Part shown: piece by piece, positions 46,515 through 55,169 of the stretch
Layout: the number at the start of each line of letters is the position of its first letter
Position numbering within the stretch: the stretch's first letter is position 1
NCBI RefSeq assembly: GCF_013155295.1
Contig: NZ_JABJXT010000013.1
Location: 62,001-126,000 of the forward strand
Origin: Pseudogemmobacter hezensis
Lineage (GTDB): Bacteria; Pseudomonadota; Alphaproteobacteria; Rhodobacterales; Rhodobacteraceae
Length of the DNA stretch: 64,000 bases
Reading direction: 5' to 3'
The notes under the pieces: model-generated
Seen by the model: only the letters and a program-made list of their open reading frames with translations
The model's database searches: none
Told to the model about the DNA's origin: nothing
Translations under genes and position numbers: made by a program

Positions 46515-47348
46515 ATGATCTTTGACACCCATCTGCATCTCGTGGACCGAAGCCGCCTTCGCTATCCTTGGCTGGCCGGGGCTGGGCCGCTTGCGCGCGA
46601 CTGGAGCTATGAGGACTATGAGGCCAGCGCCCGGCGCATCGGCATCACCGATGTGCTGCATATGGAGGTGGATGTCGCGCCCGAAGATATCGACGCCGAG
46701 ACGGATTTCATCCGCGAGCTGATGGCCCGGCCCGACAGTCTGATCCGGGGTGCGATCAGTGCTGCCCGCCCCGAAAGCCCCGACTTCGCCCCCTGGCTGG
46801 AGCGGGTTGACCGCAAGGTGGTGCGCGGTATCCGGCGGATCTTGCATGAATCCCCCGATGAGCTGAGCACCAGGCCGGTCTTTCGCCAGAACATCCGCGC
46901 GCTTGGTGCGGCGGGCCTGCCTTTCGACATCTGTGCGCTGGCGCGTCAGCTGGCGCTGATGGTGGATCTGGTCGATGCCGCGCCGGATACCTGCTTTATC
47001 ATCGACCACTGCGGCAATCCCCGCATCGCAGACCGTGAGTTTGACGCCTGGGCCGCAGATATCCGCAGCCTGGCCGCACGCCCGCATGTCAATATCAAGC
47101 TTTCAGGGATTTGTGCCTATGGCGGGCCGGATTGGGTGCTGGCCGATCTGCAACCCTATGTCGATCACGTGCTGGATTGCTTCGGCCCAGAGCGCCTGGT
47201 CTGGGGATCGGACAGCCCGGTCTGCACGAACCATTCCAGCCTTGCGGAATGGGTGGCCGCCAGCCAGGCCTTGCTGGCGCGCTGCACAGACAGCGAGCGC
47301 CGCGCGGTATTCCAGGCGAATGCCCGGCGGATCTGGTCAGTCGCCTGA
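46515..47348 (+). CDS. Amidohydrolase 2 family, lactonase-like (COG3618)
   Basis: A 277-residue TIM-barrel hydrolase. FDTHLHLVD near the N terminus carries the HxH-type metal ligands, FIIDHCGNPRI the next histidine and VWGSDSPV the C-terminal aspartate. Members of this group include L-fuconolactonase and other sugar lactonases. The start is fixed by TCAGGAGG before ATG 46515. It converges on the aldo/keto reductase gene and is separated from it by a shared terminator. A sugar lactonase would fit the pathway encoded on the other side. Confidence 0.85.
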   Translation: MIFDTHLHLVDRSRLRYPWLAGAGPLARDWSYEDYEASARRIGITDVLHMEVDVAPEDIDAETDFIRELMARPDSLIRGAISAARPESPDFAPWLERVDRKVVRGIRRILHESPDELSTRPVFRQNIRALGAAGLPFDICALARQLALMVDLVDAAPDTCFIIDHCGNPRIADREFDAWAADIRSLAARPHVNIKLSGICAYGGPDWVLADLQPYVDHVLDCFGPERLVWGSDSPVCTNHSSLAEWVAASQALLARCTDSERRAVFQANARRIWSVA

Positions 47349-47351
47349 CAA

Positions 47352-47386
47352 AAAAGCCCCCCGGTTCATAAAACCGGGGGGCTTTT
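47352..47386. terminator. Bidirectional intrinsic terminator
   Basis: A perfect 15-bp inverted repeat (47352-47366 with 47372-47386), AAAA on one flank and TTTT on the other, with a five-base loop. It ends both the amidohydrolase gene and the minus-strand sugar-acid operon. Confidence 0.92.
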
Positions 47387-47389
47387 GTT

Positions 47390-48376
47390 TCAGCGGATCG
47401 CCAGGGCGTCCAGCCTCTCCAGCAGGCCGTCGGGCAGCACGGTGTCGAAGACATCGATATTGCGCTGCAGGCTTGAGGGTTTCGCGGTGCCGATCAGCAC
47501 GCTGGCCGTCAGATCCAGCGCCAGCGGGAAATGCAGCGCGGCGGCGGCAAGGCTGACGCCCGCGGCCTGGACCAGGGCCTCCATCGCGGCGACCCGTGCC
47601 ATCACCTCGGGCGAGGCCTCGGTATAGTTGAAGGTCGCACCCGGTTTTGCGCCGGTGGCGAGAATGCCCGAATTGAACACCCCCCCGATCACCAGGCTGG
47701 TGCCCAGAGCCTGACAACGCGCCAGCAGCTCGGCCTCGGCCGCGCGGTCCAGCAGGCTGTAGCGCCCGGCCAGCAGGATCCCGTCCAGCGGGAAATGATC
47801 CAGCATCGCAAGGCAGGCGGGCACTTCGTTGACGCCCAGCCCGACCGCTTTGATCGCGCCCGAGGATTTCAGCTGATCCAGCGCCTTTGCGCCGCCATCA
47901 AGGAAGCTGCGGAAATGGGCGGCATAGGCCTCGGCCCCCAGCGTCGCGGTCTCAAGATCGTGGATATAAAGGATATCGATGCTGTTCAGGCCCAGCCGCT
48001 GCAGACTGTCCTCATAAGAGCGCATGATGCCGTCATAGCTGTAGTCATGCACCTGGGCGAAGGGCAGCGGATTGACAAAGCCCTGATCGGGGATCTGATC
48101 ATAGGGCACCGGCTTCAGAAGCCGCCCGACCTTGGTCGAGATCACGTAATCCGCCTGCGGCTTGCTGCGCAGGTAATCGCCAAGGCGTCGCTCTGACAGG
48201 CCGTGGCCGTAATGGGGCGCGGTGTCGAAATAGCGGATGCCGCCCGCCCAGGCGGTATCAAGGGTGGCCATCGCATCCTCGCGCGGGATCTCGCGGTAGA
48301 GGTTGCCGATGCCGGCGGCGCCGAACGAGAATTCCGTCAGCTGCAGTCCGGTCTTGCCGAGTTCGCGGGTTTTCAT
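47390..48376 (-). CDS. Aldo/keto reductase, D-threo-aldose/L-fucose dehydrogenase type
   Basis: A 328-residue NAD(P)-linked AKR. The catalytic Asp and Tyr are in FDTAPHYGHGLSE, Lys in VISTKVGRLL and His in LYIHDLE. The VPYDQIPDQGFVNPLPFAQV insert is typical of the D-threo-aldose 1-dehydrogenase group, which oxidises L-fucose or similar sugars to lactones. Its ATG overlaps the stop of uxuA by 4 bases. With the lactonase-like protein it could form a sugar to aldonate route; this is inference. Confidence 0.85.
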   Translation of the reverse strand: MKTRELGKTGLQLTEFSFGAAGIGNLYREIPREDAMATLDTAWAGGIRYFDTAPHYGHGLSERRLGDYLRSKPQADYVISTKVGRLLKPVPYDQIPDQGFVNPLPFAQVHDYSYDGIMRSYEDSLQRLGLNSIDILYIHDLETATLGAEAYAAHFRSFLDGGAKALDQLKSSGAIKAVGLGVNEVPACLAMLDHFPLDGILLAGRYSLLDRAAEAELLARCQALGTSLVIGGVFNSGILATGAKPGATFNYTEASPEVMARVAAMEALVQAAGVSLAAAALHFPLALDLTASVLIGTAKPSSLQRNIDVFDTVLPDGLLERLDALAIR

Positions 48377-49569
48377 GCTGTGGCCTCTTCTTTGTCCAGC
48401 TGGCGGGTCAGGGCGCGGATTGCGCCGCGCAATTCGGCCAGCCCCTTGAGCCGCCCGATATAGGAATAGCCCGGATTGGTTTTCCTGCCGATATCCTCGC
48501 CCAGCAAATGCCCGTGATCCGATCGCAGGGGCACCGCGAAAGTGCTGCCTTTGGCCTGGGCCGCGCGTTCGGCGCGCAAAAGCGCCTCGATCACCGCGAC
48601 CATGTCGGTGCCGCCATCGAGATGGTCATCCTCGAAGAACGAACCATCATCCTCGACCGTGACATTGCGCAGATGGGCGAAATTGACGCGATGGGCAAAT
48701 TCCTGCGCCATGGCGGTCAGGTCATTGTCGGCCCGCGAGCCATAGGATCCGGTGCAAAGCGTGATCCCATGCATGGGGCTGTCCGAGACCGCCAGGATAT
48801 TGCGCACATCCTGGGGCGTCGAGACCACACGCGGCAATCCGAACAGCGAGAAGGGCGGGTCATCGGGGTGAATGCCAAGGCGGATGCCGAAGTCCTCGGC
48901 GACCGGGATCACCTCTTTCAGGAAGGTCAGCAGATTGGCCTGCATTTCGGCATGTCCAATGCCCTGGTAAGACGCGATCAGCGCCGCGATCGAGGCGCGG
49001 CTTTGCACCAGCGCACCACCCGGCAGACCGGCGATGATATTCGTCTCAAGCGCCAGCTTTTCCGCCTCGGTCATGGCTTTGAAAGCGATTTCCGCCTTTG
49101 CCACCAGGCCCGCGTCATAGTTATCCGCCGCATTGGCGCGGCCCAGGATAAAGACGTCATAGGCGATGAAATCGACCATTTCGAACCGCAGCGCAAGGCC
49201 GGTGCCGCGTGCCGTGCGCCAGCGCAGATCGGTGCGGGTCCAGTCAACCACGGGCATGAAGTTGTAGCAAACAACCGGGATCCCGGCGCGGCCAAGATTG
49301 GCCAGGGTGTCTTTCCAGCGGCCAATGGCGGAGGGCGCATCGCTGTCGCCGCGCTTGACGCATTGCTCCATCGGGATCGACTCGCAGACGGTCCATTCGA
49401 GGCCCGCTTTCTCGATCAGGCCCTTACGGGTGGCGATGTCCTCAGCCGTCCATGAGGTGCCGTCGGGCACCTCATGCAGCGCGGTGACAACCCCGGTCGC
49501 GCCGGTCTGGCGCACATGTTCCAGGGTGATCGGGTCTGGCTCGCCATACCAGCGCCAGGTCTCTTTCAT
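48373..49569 (-). CDS. uxuA: Mannonate dehydratase
   Basis: A 398-residue cytoplasmic enzyme that dehydrates D-mannonate to 2-keto-3-deoxygluconate. Family blocks are ETWRWYGEPDPITLEHVRQTGA at the N terminus (key residues W, P, D), ESIPMEQCVKRG, IHPDDPPFSLFGLPRVV and the metal-site FAHLRNV, HLLGEDIG region near the C terminus. The ATG at 49569 has AGGAGATCACC before it; an in-frame start at 49614 lies inside uxuB's end and is unlikely. Operon order: GntR, SDR, uxuB, uxuA, AKR. Confidence 0.93.
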   Translation of the reverse strand: MKETWRWYGEPDPITLEHVRQTGATGVVTALHEVPDGTSWTAEDIATRKGLIEKAGLEWTVCESIPMEQCVKRGDSDAPSAIGRWKDTLANLGRAGIPVVCYNFMPVVDWTRTDLRWRTARGTGLALRFEMVDFIAYDVFILGRANAADNYDAGLVAKAEIAFKAMTEAEKLALETNIIAGLPGGALVQSRASIAALIASYQGIGHAEMQANLLTFLKEVIPVAEDFGIRLGIHPDDPPFSLFGLPRVVSTPQDVRNILAVSDSPMHGITLCTGSYGSRADNDLTAMAQEFAHRVNFAHLRNVTVEDDGSFFEDDHLDGGTDMVAVIEALLRAERAAQAKGSTFAVPLRSDHGHLLGEDIGRKTNPGYSYIGRLKGLAELRGAIRALTRQLDKEEATA

Positions 49570-49579
49570 GGTGATCTCC

Positions 49580-51067
49580 TTACAGGATCCGGTCGATGGC
49601 GCCGGCCACGCCATCTTCGCTAAGGCTGCGATATGCGGCGGTCAGCGCCGCCGTGAAAGCGGGGTCTGCCGCGCCCTCGGGGCCAAAGACCCGCTCGAAT
49701 GTCAGGAACTGCGCGACCACCGCCTCGGCGGGCAGGGCGGTCTGATCGGGGGCCTCCCAGGCGTTGAAGGCCGGGTCATGGATGGTGATCGCCTCGCCGG
49801 CCTCAGAATGCGCCGCACAGGAGCGGATCCAGAGCGCCAGCGCCAGAAACACCGCATCCGAGGGTTTTCCTGCCGCGAAAAGCTCGCGCAGGGGGGCCAG
49901 AATGCGCTGCGGCACCTTTTGCGAGGCGTCAGAGGCGATCTGCACCGCCTTGTGTTTCAGCGAGGGGTTGGCGAAACGCTGACGCAGCCCGGCGACATAG
50001 GTGGGCCCGTCCACCTGGGGGGAAAGGGCGGGGTCTACCTCTTGCCAGTAGCGGTCGATAAAGCGGCGAAAGCGCGGCTCGGCAAAGACATCGGCCACGG
50101 TGGCAAGGCCGGTGATCTGGCCGATCGCCGCAATCGCGGTATGCGCGCCATTCAGCATCCGCAGTTTCATATGCTCATAGGGTTCGACATCGGTGACGAT
50201 CTCGGCGCCCGAAAGCTCGATGGCGGGGCGGCCATGGGGAAACTCGTCCTCGATCACCCAGCGGAAATAGGGTTCGGCCACCACGGGCCAGGCATCCTCG
50301 GCCTGGAGCGCCCCGGTGATCGCGGCGCGGTCCTCATCGGTGGTGGCGGGCACGATGCGATCCACCATCACGCAGGGCGCGGCGATGGTCTCGCGGATGT
50401 AATCGGCCAGATCCGCATCGCTTTTTGCGGCAAATTCCGCCAGCAGCGCCTTCAGCACCGGCCCGTTCGAGGGCAGGTTGTCACAGGACAAAAGCGTCAG
50501 CGGCACCGCGCCTGCGGCGCGTCGGGCCCGGATCGCGGCGGTCAGATAGCCGTGGATGGTTTTCGGCCGGTCAGGGTGTTCCAGATCATGGCGGATATCG
50601 GGGTGATCCGACAAAAGCCGCCGCTCGGCCAGATTGGCCAGATAGCCCTTTTCGGTGACGGTCAGCGTCACGATCCGCACCCGCGGATCGCTGAGCGCCG
50701 CGATCAGGCGGGCGGGATCTTCGGGGGCGACGATGGTCTCCAGGATCGAGCCGATCACCCGCAGGCTTTCGCTTTCGCCATTGCGCTCGCAATAGGTGTA
50801 AAGCTGGTCCTGGGGGGCGATGGCGTCGCGGGTGTCGCGGCTGCGCAGGGATGCGGCGATGATGCCCCAGCCGGTTTCGCCCCGCCCGAGACAATCGTCG
50901 ATGAACACCGCCTGATGCGCGCGGTGAAAGGCGCCGATGCCAAGATGCACGATGCCGGGTGTCACGGCGGCGCGGTCATAGGCGGGGCGGATGATGTCTT
51001 CTGGCAAGGCGGCAAGGCCTGCCATCGACAGGCGCGGGCGGGTCTGAGGATTTTTGGGGGCCGTCAT
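49580..51067 (-). CDS. uxuB: D-mannonate oxidoreductase / mannitol dehydrogenase family
   Basis: A 495-residue NAD-dependent polyol dehydrogenase. The Rossmann part contains IVHLGIGAFHRAHQAVFIDD near residue 40, and the C-terminal domain has the catalytic Lys region NGAHTAIAAIG. Placement 10 bases before uxuA supports the UxuB role, reduction of fructuronate to mannonate; a mannitol or other polyol role is possible. Length is normal for the family. Confidence 0.88.
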   Translation of the reverse strand: MTAPKNPQTRPRLSMAGLAALPEDIIRPAYDRAAVTPGIVHLGIGAFHRAHQAVFIDDCLGRGETGWGIIAASLRSRDTRDAIAPQDQLYTYCERNGESESLRVIGSILETIVAPEDPARLIAALSDPRVRIVTLTVTEKGYLANLAERRLLSDHPDIRHDLEHPDRPKTIHGYLTAAIRARRAAGAVPLTLLSCDNLPSNGPVLKALLAEFAAKSDADLADYIRETIAAPCVMVDRIVPATTDEDRAAITGALQAEDAWPVVAEPYFRWVIEDEFPHGRPAIELSGAEIVTDVEPYEHMKLRMLNGAHTAIAAIGQITGLATVADVFAEPRFRRFIDRYWQEVDPALSPQVDGPTYVAGLRQRFANPSLKHKAVQIASDASQKVPQRILAPLRELFAAGKPSDAVFLALALWIRSCAAHSEAGEAITIHDPAFNAWEAPDQTALPAEAVVAQFLTFERVFGPEGAADPAFTAALTAAYRSLSEDGVAGAIDRIL

Positions 51068-51153
51068 ATCAGCTTACTCTCATGCATGCTGGGCCAGCCG
51101 TGGCGGATTTGCACGGCTGGCCGGAATGGCAAAGGGGGGCGTTCGGTCCGGCC

Positions 51154-51894
51154 TTAGCCGAATTGCAGCCCGCCATTCATGTCGATCACGGTGCCGGTCA
51201 TGAAACCTGCCAGCGGTGCCGCAAGGAAGCGCACCGCATGGGCCACCTCTTCGGGCTCGCAGAAGCGGCCCACGGGGATCGCGGCCAGCTGGCGGTCGCG
51301 GTCTGCCTGCGAAAGCTGCTCCATGATCATCGGCGAGACGACATAGGCCGGGGCAATCGCATTCGAGGTGATGCCGGTCGCGGTCAGCTCGCGGGCGGCG
51401 GAATAGGTCAGCCCGACCAGCGCCGCCTTAGAGACCGAATAGCCGGTGCCCGCCGTCAGCCCGCCCGATTTCCAGGCGTAAGAGGCGATATTGATGATAC
51501 GGCCCCAGGCCTTTGCCTTCATCCCCGGCACCACCGCCTGGACCAGCAAAAGCGCGGCATCCAGGTTGATCGCCATCAGCCTGTGCCATTCTTCCAGCGT
51601 GGTGCCTGCCAGTTTGTTCGGCGACAGGATGCCCGCATTGTTCACCAGAATGTCTATGGTGCCGACCTGGGCCAGCACTTCGGCGATCCGGGTTTGCAGC
51701 GCTGCGGAATCGCCCAGATCCGCCAGCATCGGCACGCAGGCCGGGCCGCATTCCGCCACCAGACGATCCAGCGCGGCCGCGTCACGGTCGCAGGCGATTA
51801 CGGTTGCGCCCGCCTCGATCAGCCCGCGCAGGATCGCACTGCCAATCCCGCCTGCCGCCCCGGTCACCAGCGCGTTCTTGCCCTGAAGTTCCAT
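51154..51894 (-). CDS. SDR family oxidoreductase
   Basis: A 246-residue classical short-chain dehydrogenase. The cofactor motif TGAAGGIG is at residues 11-18, NNAG at 85-88, and the active site is Ser138, Tyr152 and Lys156. C-terminal NGGLQFG is normal. It is in the sugar-acid operon between the regulator and uxuB; it could oxidise a sugar, an aldonate or a 2-keto-3-deoxy acid. Substrate is not fixed by sequence. Confidence 0.9.
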   Translation of the reverse strand: MELQGKNALVTGAAGGIGSAILRGLIEAGATVIACDRDAAALDRLVAECGPACVPMLADLGDSAALQTRIAEVLAQVGTIDILVNNAGILSPNKLAGTTLEEWHRLMAINLDAALLLVQAVVPGMKAKAWGRIINIASYAWKSGGLTAGTGYSVSKAALVGLTYSAARELTATGITSNAIAPAYVVSPMIMEQLSQADRDRQLAAIPVGRFCEPEEVAHAVRFLAAPLAGFMTGTVIDMNGGLQFG

Positions 51895-51920
51895 ACATTA
51901 TCTCCCTTTGATCCCTGCCC

Positions 51921-52670
51921 TTACAGGGACAAATTCCTGCGCTGATCCTCGGGCATCTGCCCGAAGATCACGAAAACCATGTCGAGATGGGTGGTCAGCG
52001 CCTGCTCGGCGCCCGCCACATCGCCGCGATCCAGGGCATCGACCACGGCCAGATGCTCGCGGATCACATCGGGAAGCCGCTCGGGCTTGGCCCAGTAGCG
52101 GTGAAACCGGGTCAGCGTGACCTTGGCCGCCATGATCGCCTGCCAGACCCCCTCGCGCCCGGCAAAGGTGCCCAGCAGATGGTGAAAGGCCTCATCGGCG
52201 TGGAAGAAACCGTCGGGATCATTGCCCGCGATCACCCGTTCCTGCTCTGCCACCGCCTCGCGCATGGCCCGGCTCATCTCGGGGGTCCATTTCGGCGCGA
52301 CCTCACGCAAAAGCGCGACCTCAAGCGAGCGGCGAATGAAATGGCTGTCCTGCAGCCCCGCCAGGCTGATCGGCGCAACAAAGCTGCCAAGCTGGGGGAA
52401 GACATCGACCAGCCCCTCTTCGGCAAGGCGCTGGATCGCCGTGCGCACCGGCGTACGCGAGACTGAAAACTGGCGGCAAATGGAATTCTCGCTGATCGGC
52501 GTGCCCGGCAGCAGCCGCACCTCGACAATGGCACGACGCAATACGCTGTGCAGCTGATCCGAGACCGAGAGATGGCGATCAAGCGTGAAAGCCAGCCGTT
52601 CCAGCCCCGTTTCCCCCAGGGCCGAGTTGGCCCAGGCGGACGATTCTGGTCTGGCGGAAGGATGCTTCAT
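51921..52670 (-). CDS. GntR-family (FadR subfamily) regulator of the sugar-acid locus
   Basis: A 249-residue regulator. The winged helix is at about residues 35-100 (ISENSICRQFSVSRTPVRTAIQRLAEEGLV), followed by an all-helical FCD effector domain whose metal/ligand His and Asp residues lie in FFHADEAFHHLL and LREHLAVVDAL-type blocks. ATG 52670 was chosen; the frame stays open far upstream, but that is antisense to the binding protein gene. It is divergent from the transporter genes, with a palindrome in between, and probably represses both directions until a pathway intermediate binds. Confidence 0.9.
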   Translation of the reverse strand: MKHPSARPESSAWANSALGETGLERLAFTLDRHLSVSDQLHSVLRRAIVEVRLLPGTPISENSICRQFSVSRTPVRTAIQRLAEEGLVDVFPQLGSFVAPISLAGLQDSHFIRRSLEVALLREVAPKWTPEMSRAMREAVAEQERVIAGNDPDGFFHADEAFHHLLGTFAGREGVWQAIMAAKVTLTRFHRYWAKPERLPDVIREHLAVVDALDRGDVAGAEQALTTHLDMVFVIFGQMPEDQRRNLSL

Positions 52671-52715
52671 GCAAGTTTCCCTGTTTTTTCCGTCACTTAC
52701 AAATTTCATTTGCGA

Positions 52716-52727
52716 CTTGTATACAAG
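52716..52727. promoter_or_regulatory. Palindromic GntR/FadR operator
   Basis: CTTGTATACAAG is a perfect 12-base palindrome, fitting the TTGTATACAA half-sites known for FadR-subfamily GntR regulators. It lies 45 bases upstream of the regulator start and 105 before the transporter start, in the divergent promoter region. Confidence 0.8.
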
Positions 52728-52832
52728 CATACTAGGGTCCAGCCCGCAAATGCAAGCGAAGCGTTGTGATGAGGAGCCAGCGTCTGGCCCGGGGAACACG
52801 CAGCGATTTCTTTGCTTCCTGAGGAGGACATC

Positions 52833-53864
52833 ATGACTGATTTTGCGCGCCGCATCGCAGCGGCCAGCCTGCTGAGCCTTGGTCTTGCGGGAGCCGCAAG
52901 CGCCGAGAGCGATTCGATGATCGCCCTGGTGCCGGGCGGGCCGAACCCCTATTTCACCGCCTGGGAACAGGCCGGTGTCGATGCTGCCGCCGAGTTCGGC
53001 CTTGCGGCTTCGGATTTCAAAGTGCCCCAGAAATGGGAGCTGTCGCAGCAAAACCAGCTGCTCGAAAGCCTGCTGAGCCAGGGCTACAACGGCTTTCTGA
53101 TTTTCCCGGGCGATCCGGTCGGCTCGATCTCGATCGCAGAAGAGCTGGTCGCCAATGACGCGCAGGTGATCGCGGGCGCTGGCTGCTTCCAGGACCCGTC
53201 GCCTGCGGCTTTCTGCCTTGGCACGGACACCGGCAATTCGGCCTATCTGGGCATGCAGGCGCTGGTCAAATCCTTTGGCGAAGAGGCAAAGGGCAAGAAA
53301 GTCGCGCATTTCACCGGCTTCCTGGTCGATCCGAACACCCAGCTGCGTATCGACGCGGTGAAGAAAGCCGCTGATGAGGCCGGGATAGAGATCGTCCAGG
53401 TCATCGCCGATATCGACGCGCCAGAGCCGGCCGAGGAAAAGATCAACGCCTATCTGGCCGCCCATGCCGGAAATATTGACGGCATCATCACCACAGCCTG
53501 GGTGCCTTCGGTTGTTTCGGCCAATGCGCTGCGCAAGATCGGCGACAAGCGGATCCATATGGTCGGCATCGACCATGACGAGGTGGTCCTGCAGGCGGTG
53601 CGCGATGGTTTCGTGCATGGCACGATGATCCAGAACCCCTATGGCCAGGCCTGGCTGGGCAGCTTCGCGCTGGACAAGCTGCGCTCGGGCTGCACGGTGA
53701 AAGAGGATGCGCCCTTCATCGCCAATGCGCTGACCACCAAATTCATCGACTCGGGCACGGCGCTGATCGATGCCTCGAATGTCGATGGCTATGTCGATGT
53801 GATGCGTGAGCAGACCGCCAAAATCTATGACGGCTTCGAAGCCAGCTATCTGAGCTGCAACTGA
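52833..53864 (+). CDS. Sugar ABC transporter substrate-binding protein (CUT2, Peripla_BP_4)
   Basis: A 343-residue periplasmic protein. The signal peptide ends at about residue 25 (ASA before ESD). The mature protein has the RbsB-like fold: IALVPGGPNPYFTAWEQAG, QNQLLESLLSQGYNGFLIFP and the second-domain TGFLVDPNTQLRIDAV. ATG 52833 with GAGGAGGA in front fixes the start. First gene of the transporter operon, divergent from the regulator. The substrate is presumably a hexuronate or aldonate, since the neighbours degrade such acids. Confidence 0.9.
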   Translation: MTDFARRIAAASLLSLGLAGAASAESDSMIALVPGGPNPYFTAWEQAGVDAAAEFGLAASDFKVPQKWELSQQNQLLESLLSQGYNGFLIFPGDPVGSISIAEELVANDAQVIAGAGCFQDPSPAAFCLGTDTGNSAYLGMQALVKSFGEEAKGKKVAHFTGFLVDPNTQLRIDAVKKAADEAGIEIVQVIADIDAPEPAEEKINAYLAAHAGNIDGIITTAWVPSVVSANALRKIGDKRIHMVGIDHDEVVLQAVRDGFVHGTMIQNPYGQAWLGSFALDKLRSGCTVKEDAPFIANALTTKFIDSGTALIDASNVDGYVDVMREQTAKIYDGFEASYLSCN

Positions 53865-53888
53865 CCACGGGGCATGCGGCCGGTCCTG

Positions 53889-53910
53889 CCCTGCGTTTAA
53901 CCGCGCAGGG
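53889..53910 (+). other. Stem-loop between the binding protein and permease genes
   Basis: A 7-bp perfect stem (53889-53895 with 53904-53910) with an 8-base loop, 25 bases after the binding protein gene and without a T run. Such hairpins often protect the 3' end of the binding protein message. Role inferred. Confidence 0.5.
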
Positions 53911-54091
53911 AAGGATCGGCCCGCCTTTCCCCCTGCGGTCCCGGATCACAGCGGGGCCGCTGTTCAGGGGGTGATATTTACAGGTTTTCGCGCCCGAAAG
54001 GGGCGGCGCGTGCGTGTTCCGGGCCAGCAACCCGTGTGAAAGGCCCGTCAGAGAGGGCCGCGCCAGACATCCATTCTACAGGACCCATCAC

Positions 54092-55162
54092 ATGACATCG
54101 CATGATGTATCGCATGGCTCGAACGGCCCGATATCAACGCCAGCCCCATCCTCTGGCGCGCCCTCTTCCGGCGCACCTGCCCAGCTTTCGCCCCTGCGGC
54201 GGTTTTTGCTGACCAATGAATTCGGCCTGATCCTGCTGATCGTGCTGTTTGCGGTGCTTTTCGCGGTGACGACGCGCGGCTTTACCACGCCTTTCAGCCT
54301 TTTCACCCTGGGGCGCAGTGCCGCAGTCAATATCATGATCGGCCTGTCGATGATGGCGGTGATCGTGACGGGGGGGCTAAGCCTTGCGGTGGGGGCCATT
54401 GGTGTCTGCGCGGCGATGTTTCTGGGCTATCTGATCCAGAGCCTGGGCATGCCCTGGCCGCTGGCGATTCTGGCGGCCATTGCGATGGGCGCGGCGCTTG
54501 GTTTCATCAATGGCTTTGCCGTGGTGCGCACCGGGCTGCACAGCTTCATCATCACGCTGGCGACCATGAGCATCTTCTTTGGCGTCATGGTTTTCCTGAC
54601 CCGCGCCGAGGCCTTCCGTGGCCTGCCGCCGGTCTTTGCCGATTTCGGCAAGATGAAATTCGCCACCTATTTCTCGCCTCTTCTGCTGGTGACGCTGGCG
54701 GCGGCCCTGGGTCTTGGCTGGCTTTACCGCTACAGCGTGCTGGGGCGTGAGATGCTGGCCGCAGGCGCGCGCCCCGAAGCGGCCGAGCTGTCGGGCATCC
54801 GCGTCGGCCGTATGATCATTTATTGCCACATGCTTTCGGGAGCGCTGGCGGCGCTGGCCGCTTTGATGCTGGTCGCGCGCAATGGCGCGGCGATCCCCTC
54901 GATGGCAGGACAGCTGGGCCAGGACTGGCTTTTGCCTGCCTTCCTTGGCCCGGTACTGGGGGGCACGCTTTTGAACGGGGGCCGGGCCGCAGTGCTGGGA
55001 ACCTGCCTTGGGGCGTTTCTTGTCACCATGCTCAGCTCGGGCCTGCTGCTGATGCGGGTGGGCGAGTTCTGGGTGCAAAGCTTCCTGGGTCTTCTTCTTC
55101 TGCTGGCCGTGCTGATGGACAAATTGCGCCGCAGCTATCTGGCCCGCCGCAATCTGGTCTGA
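54092..55162 (+). CDS. Sugar ABC transporter permease (RbsC family), first of two
   Basis: A 356-residue inner-membrane permease with about ten hydrophobic segments and a polar, Ser/Pro/Gly-rich N-terminal tail of about 35 residues (PSSGAPSSGAPAQ). The CUT2 permease signatures GGLSLAVGAIG and the coupling loop YSVLGREMLAAGARPEAAELSGI are visible. Start 54092 was chosen; 54014 would extend into non-family sequence. Works as a heterodimer with the next permease. Confidence 0.88.
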   Translation: MTSHDVSHGSNGPISTPAPSSGAPSSGAPAQLSPLRRFLLTNEFGLILLIVLFAVLFAVTTRGFTTPFSLFTLGRSAAVNIMIGLSMMAVIVTGGLSLAVGAIGVCAAMFLGYLIQSLGMPWPLAILAAIAMGAALGFINGFAVVRTGLHSFIITLATMSIFFGVMVFLTRAEAFRGLPPVFADFGKMKFATYFSPLLLVTLAAALGLGWLYRYSVLGREMLAAGARPEAAELSGIRVGRMIIYCHMLSGALAALAALMLVARNGAAIPSMAGQLGQDWLLPAFLGPVLGGTLLNGGRAAVLGTCLGAFLVTMLSSGLLLMRVGEFWVQSFLGLLLLLAVLMDKLRRSYLARRNLV

Positions 55163-55169
55163 GGTTTCC

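Noticed and set aside
52671-53618. GntR regulator extended upstream to 53618
   Set aside because: That part is antisense to the sugar-binding protein gene; the family-like start is at 52670.
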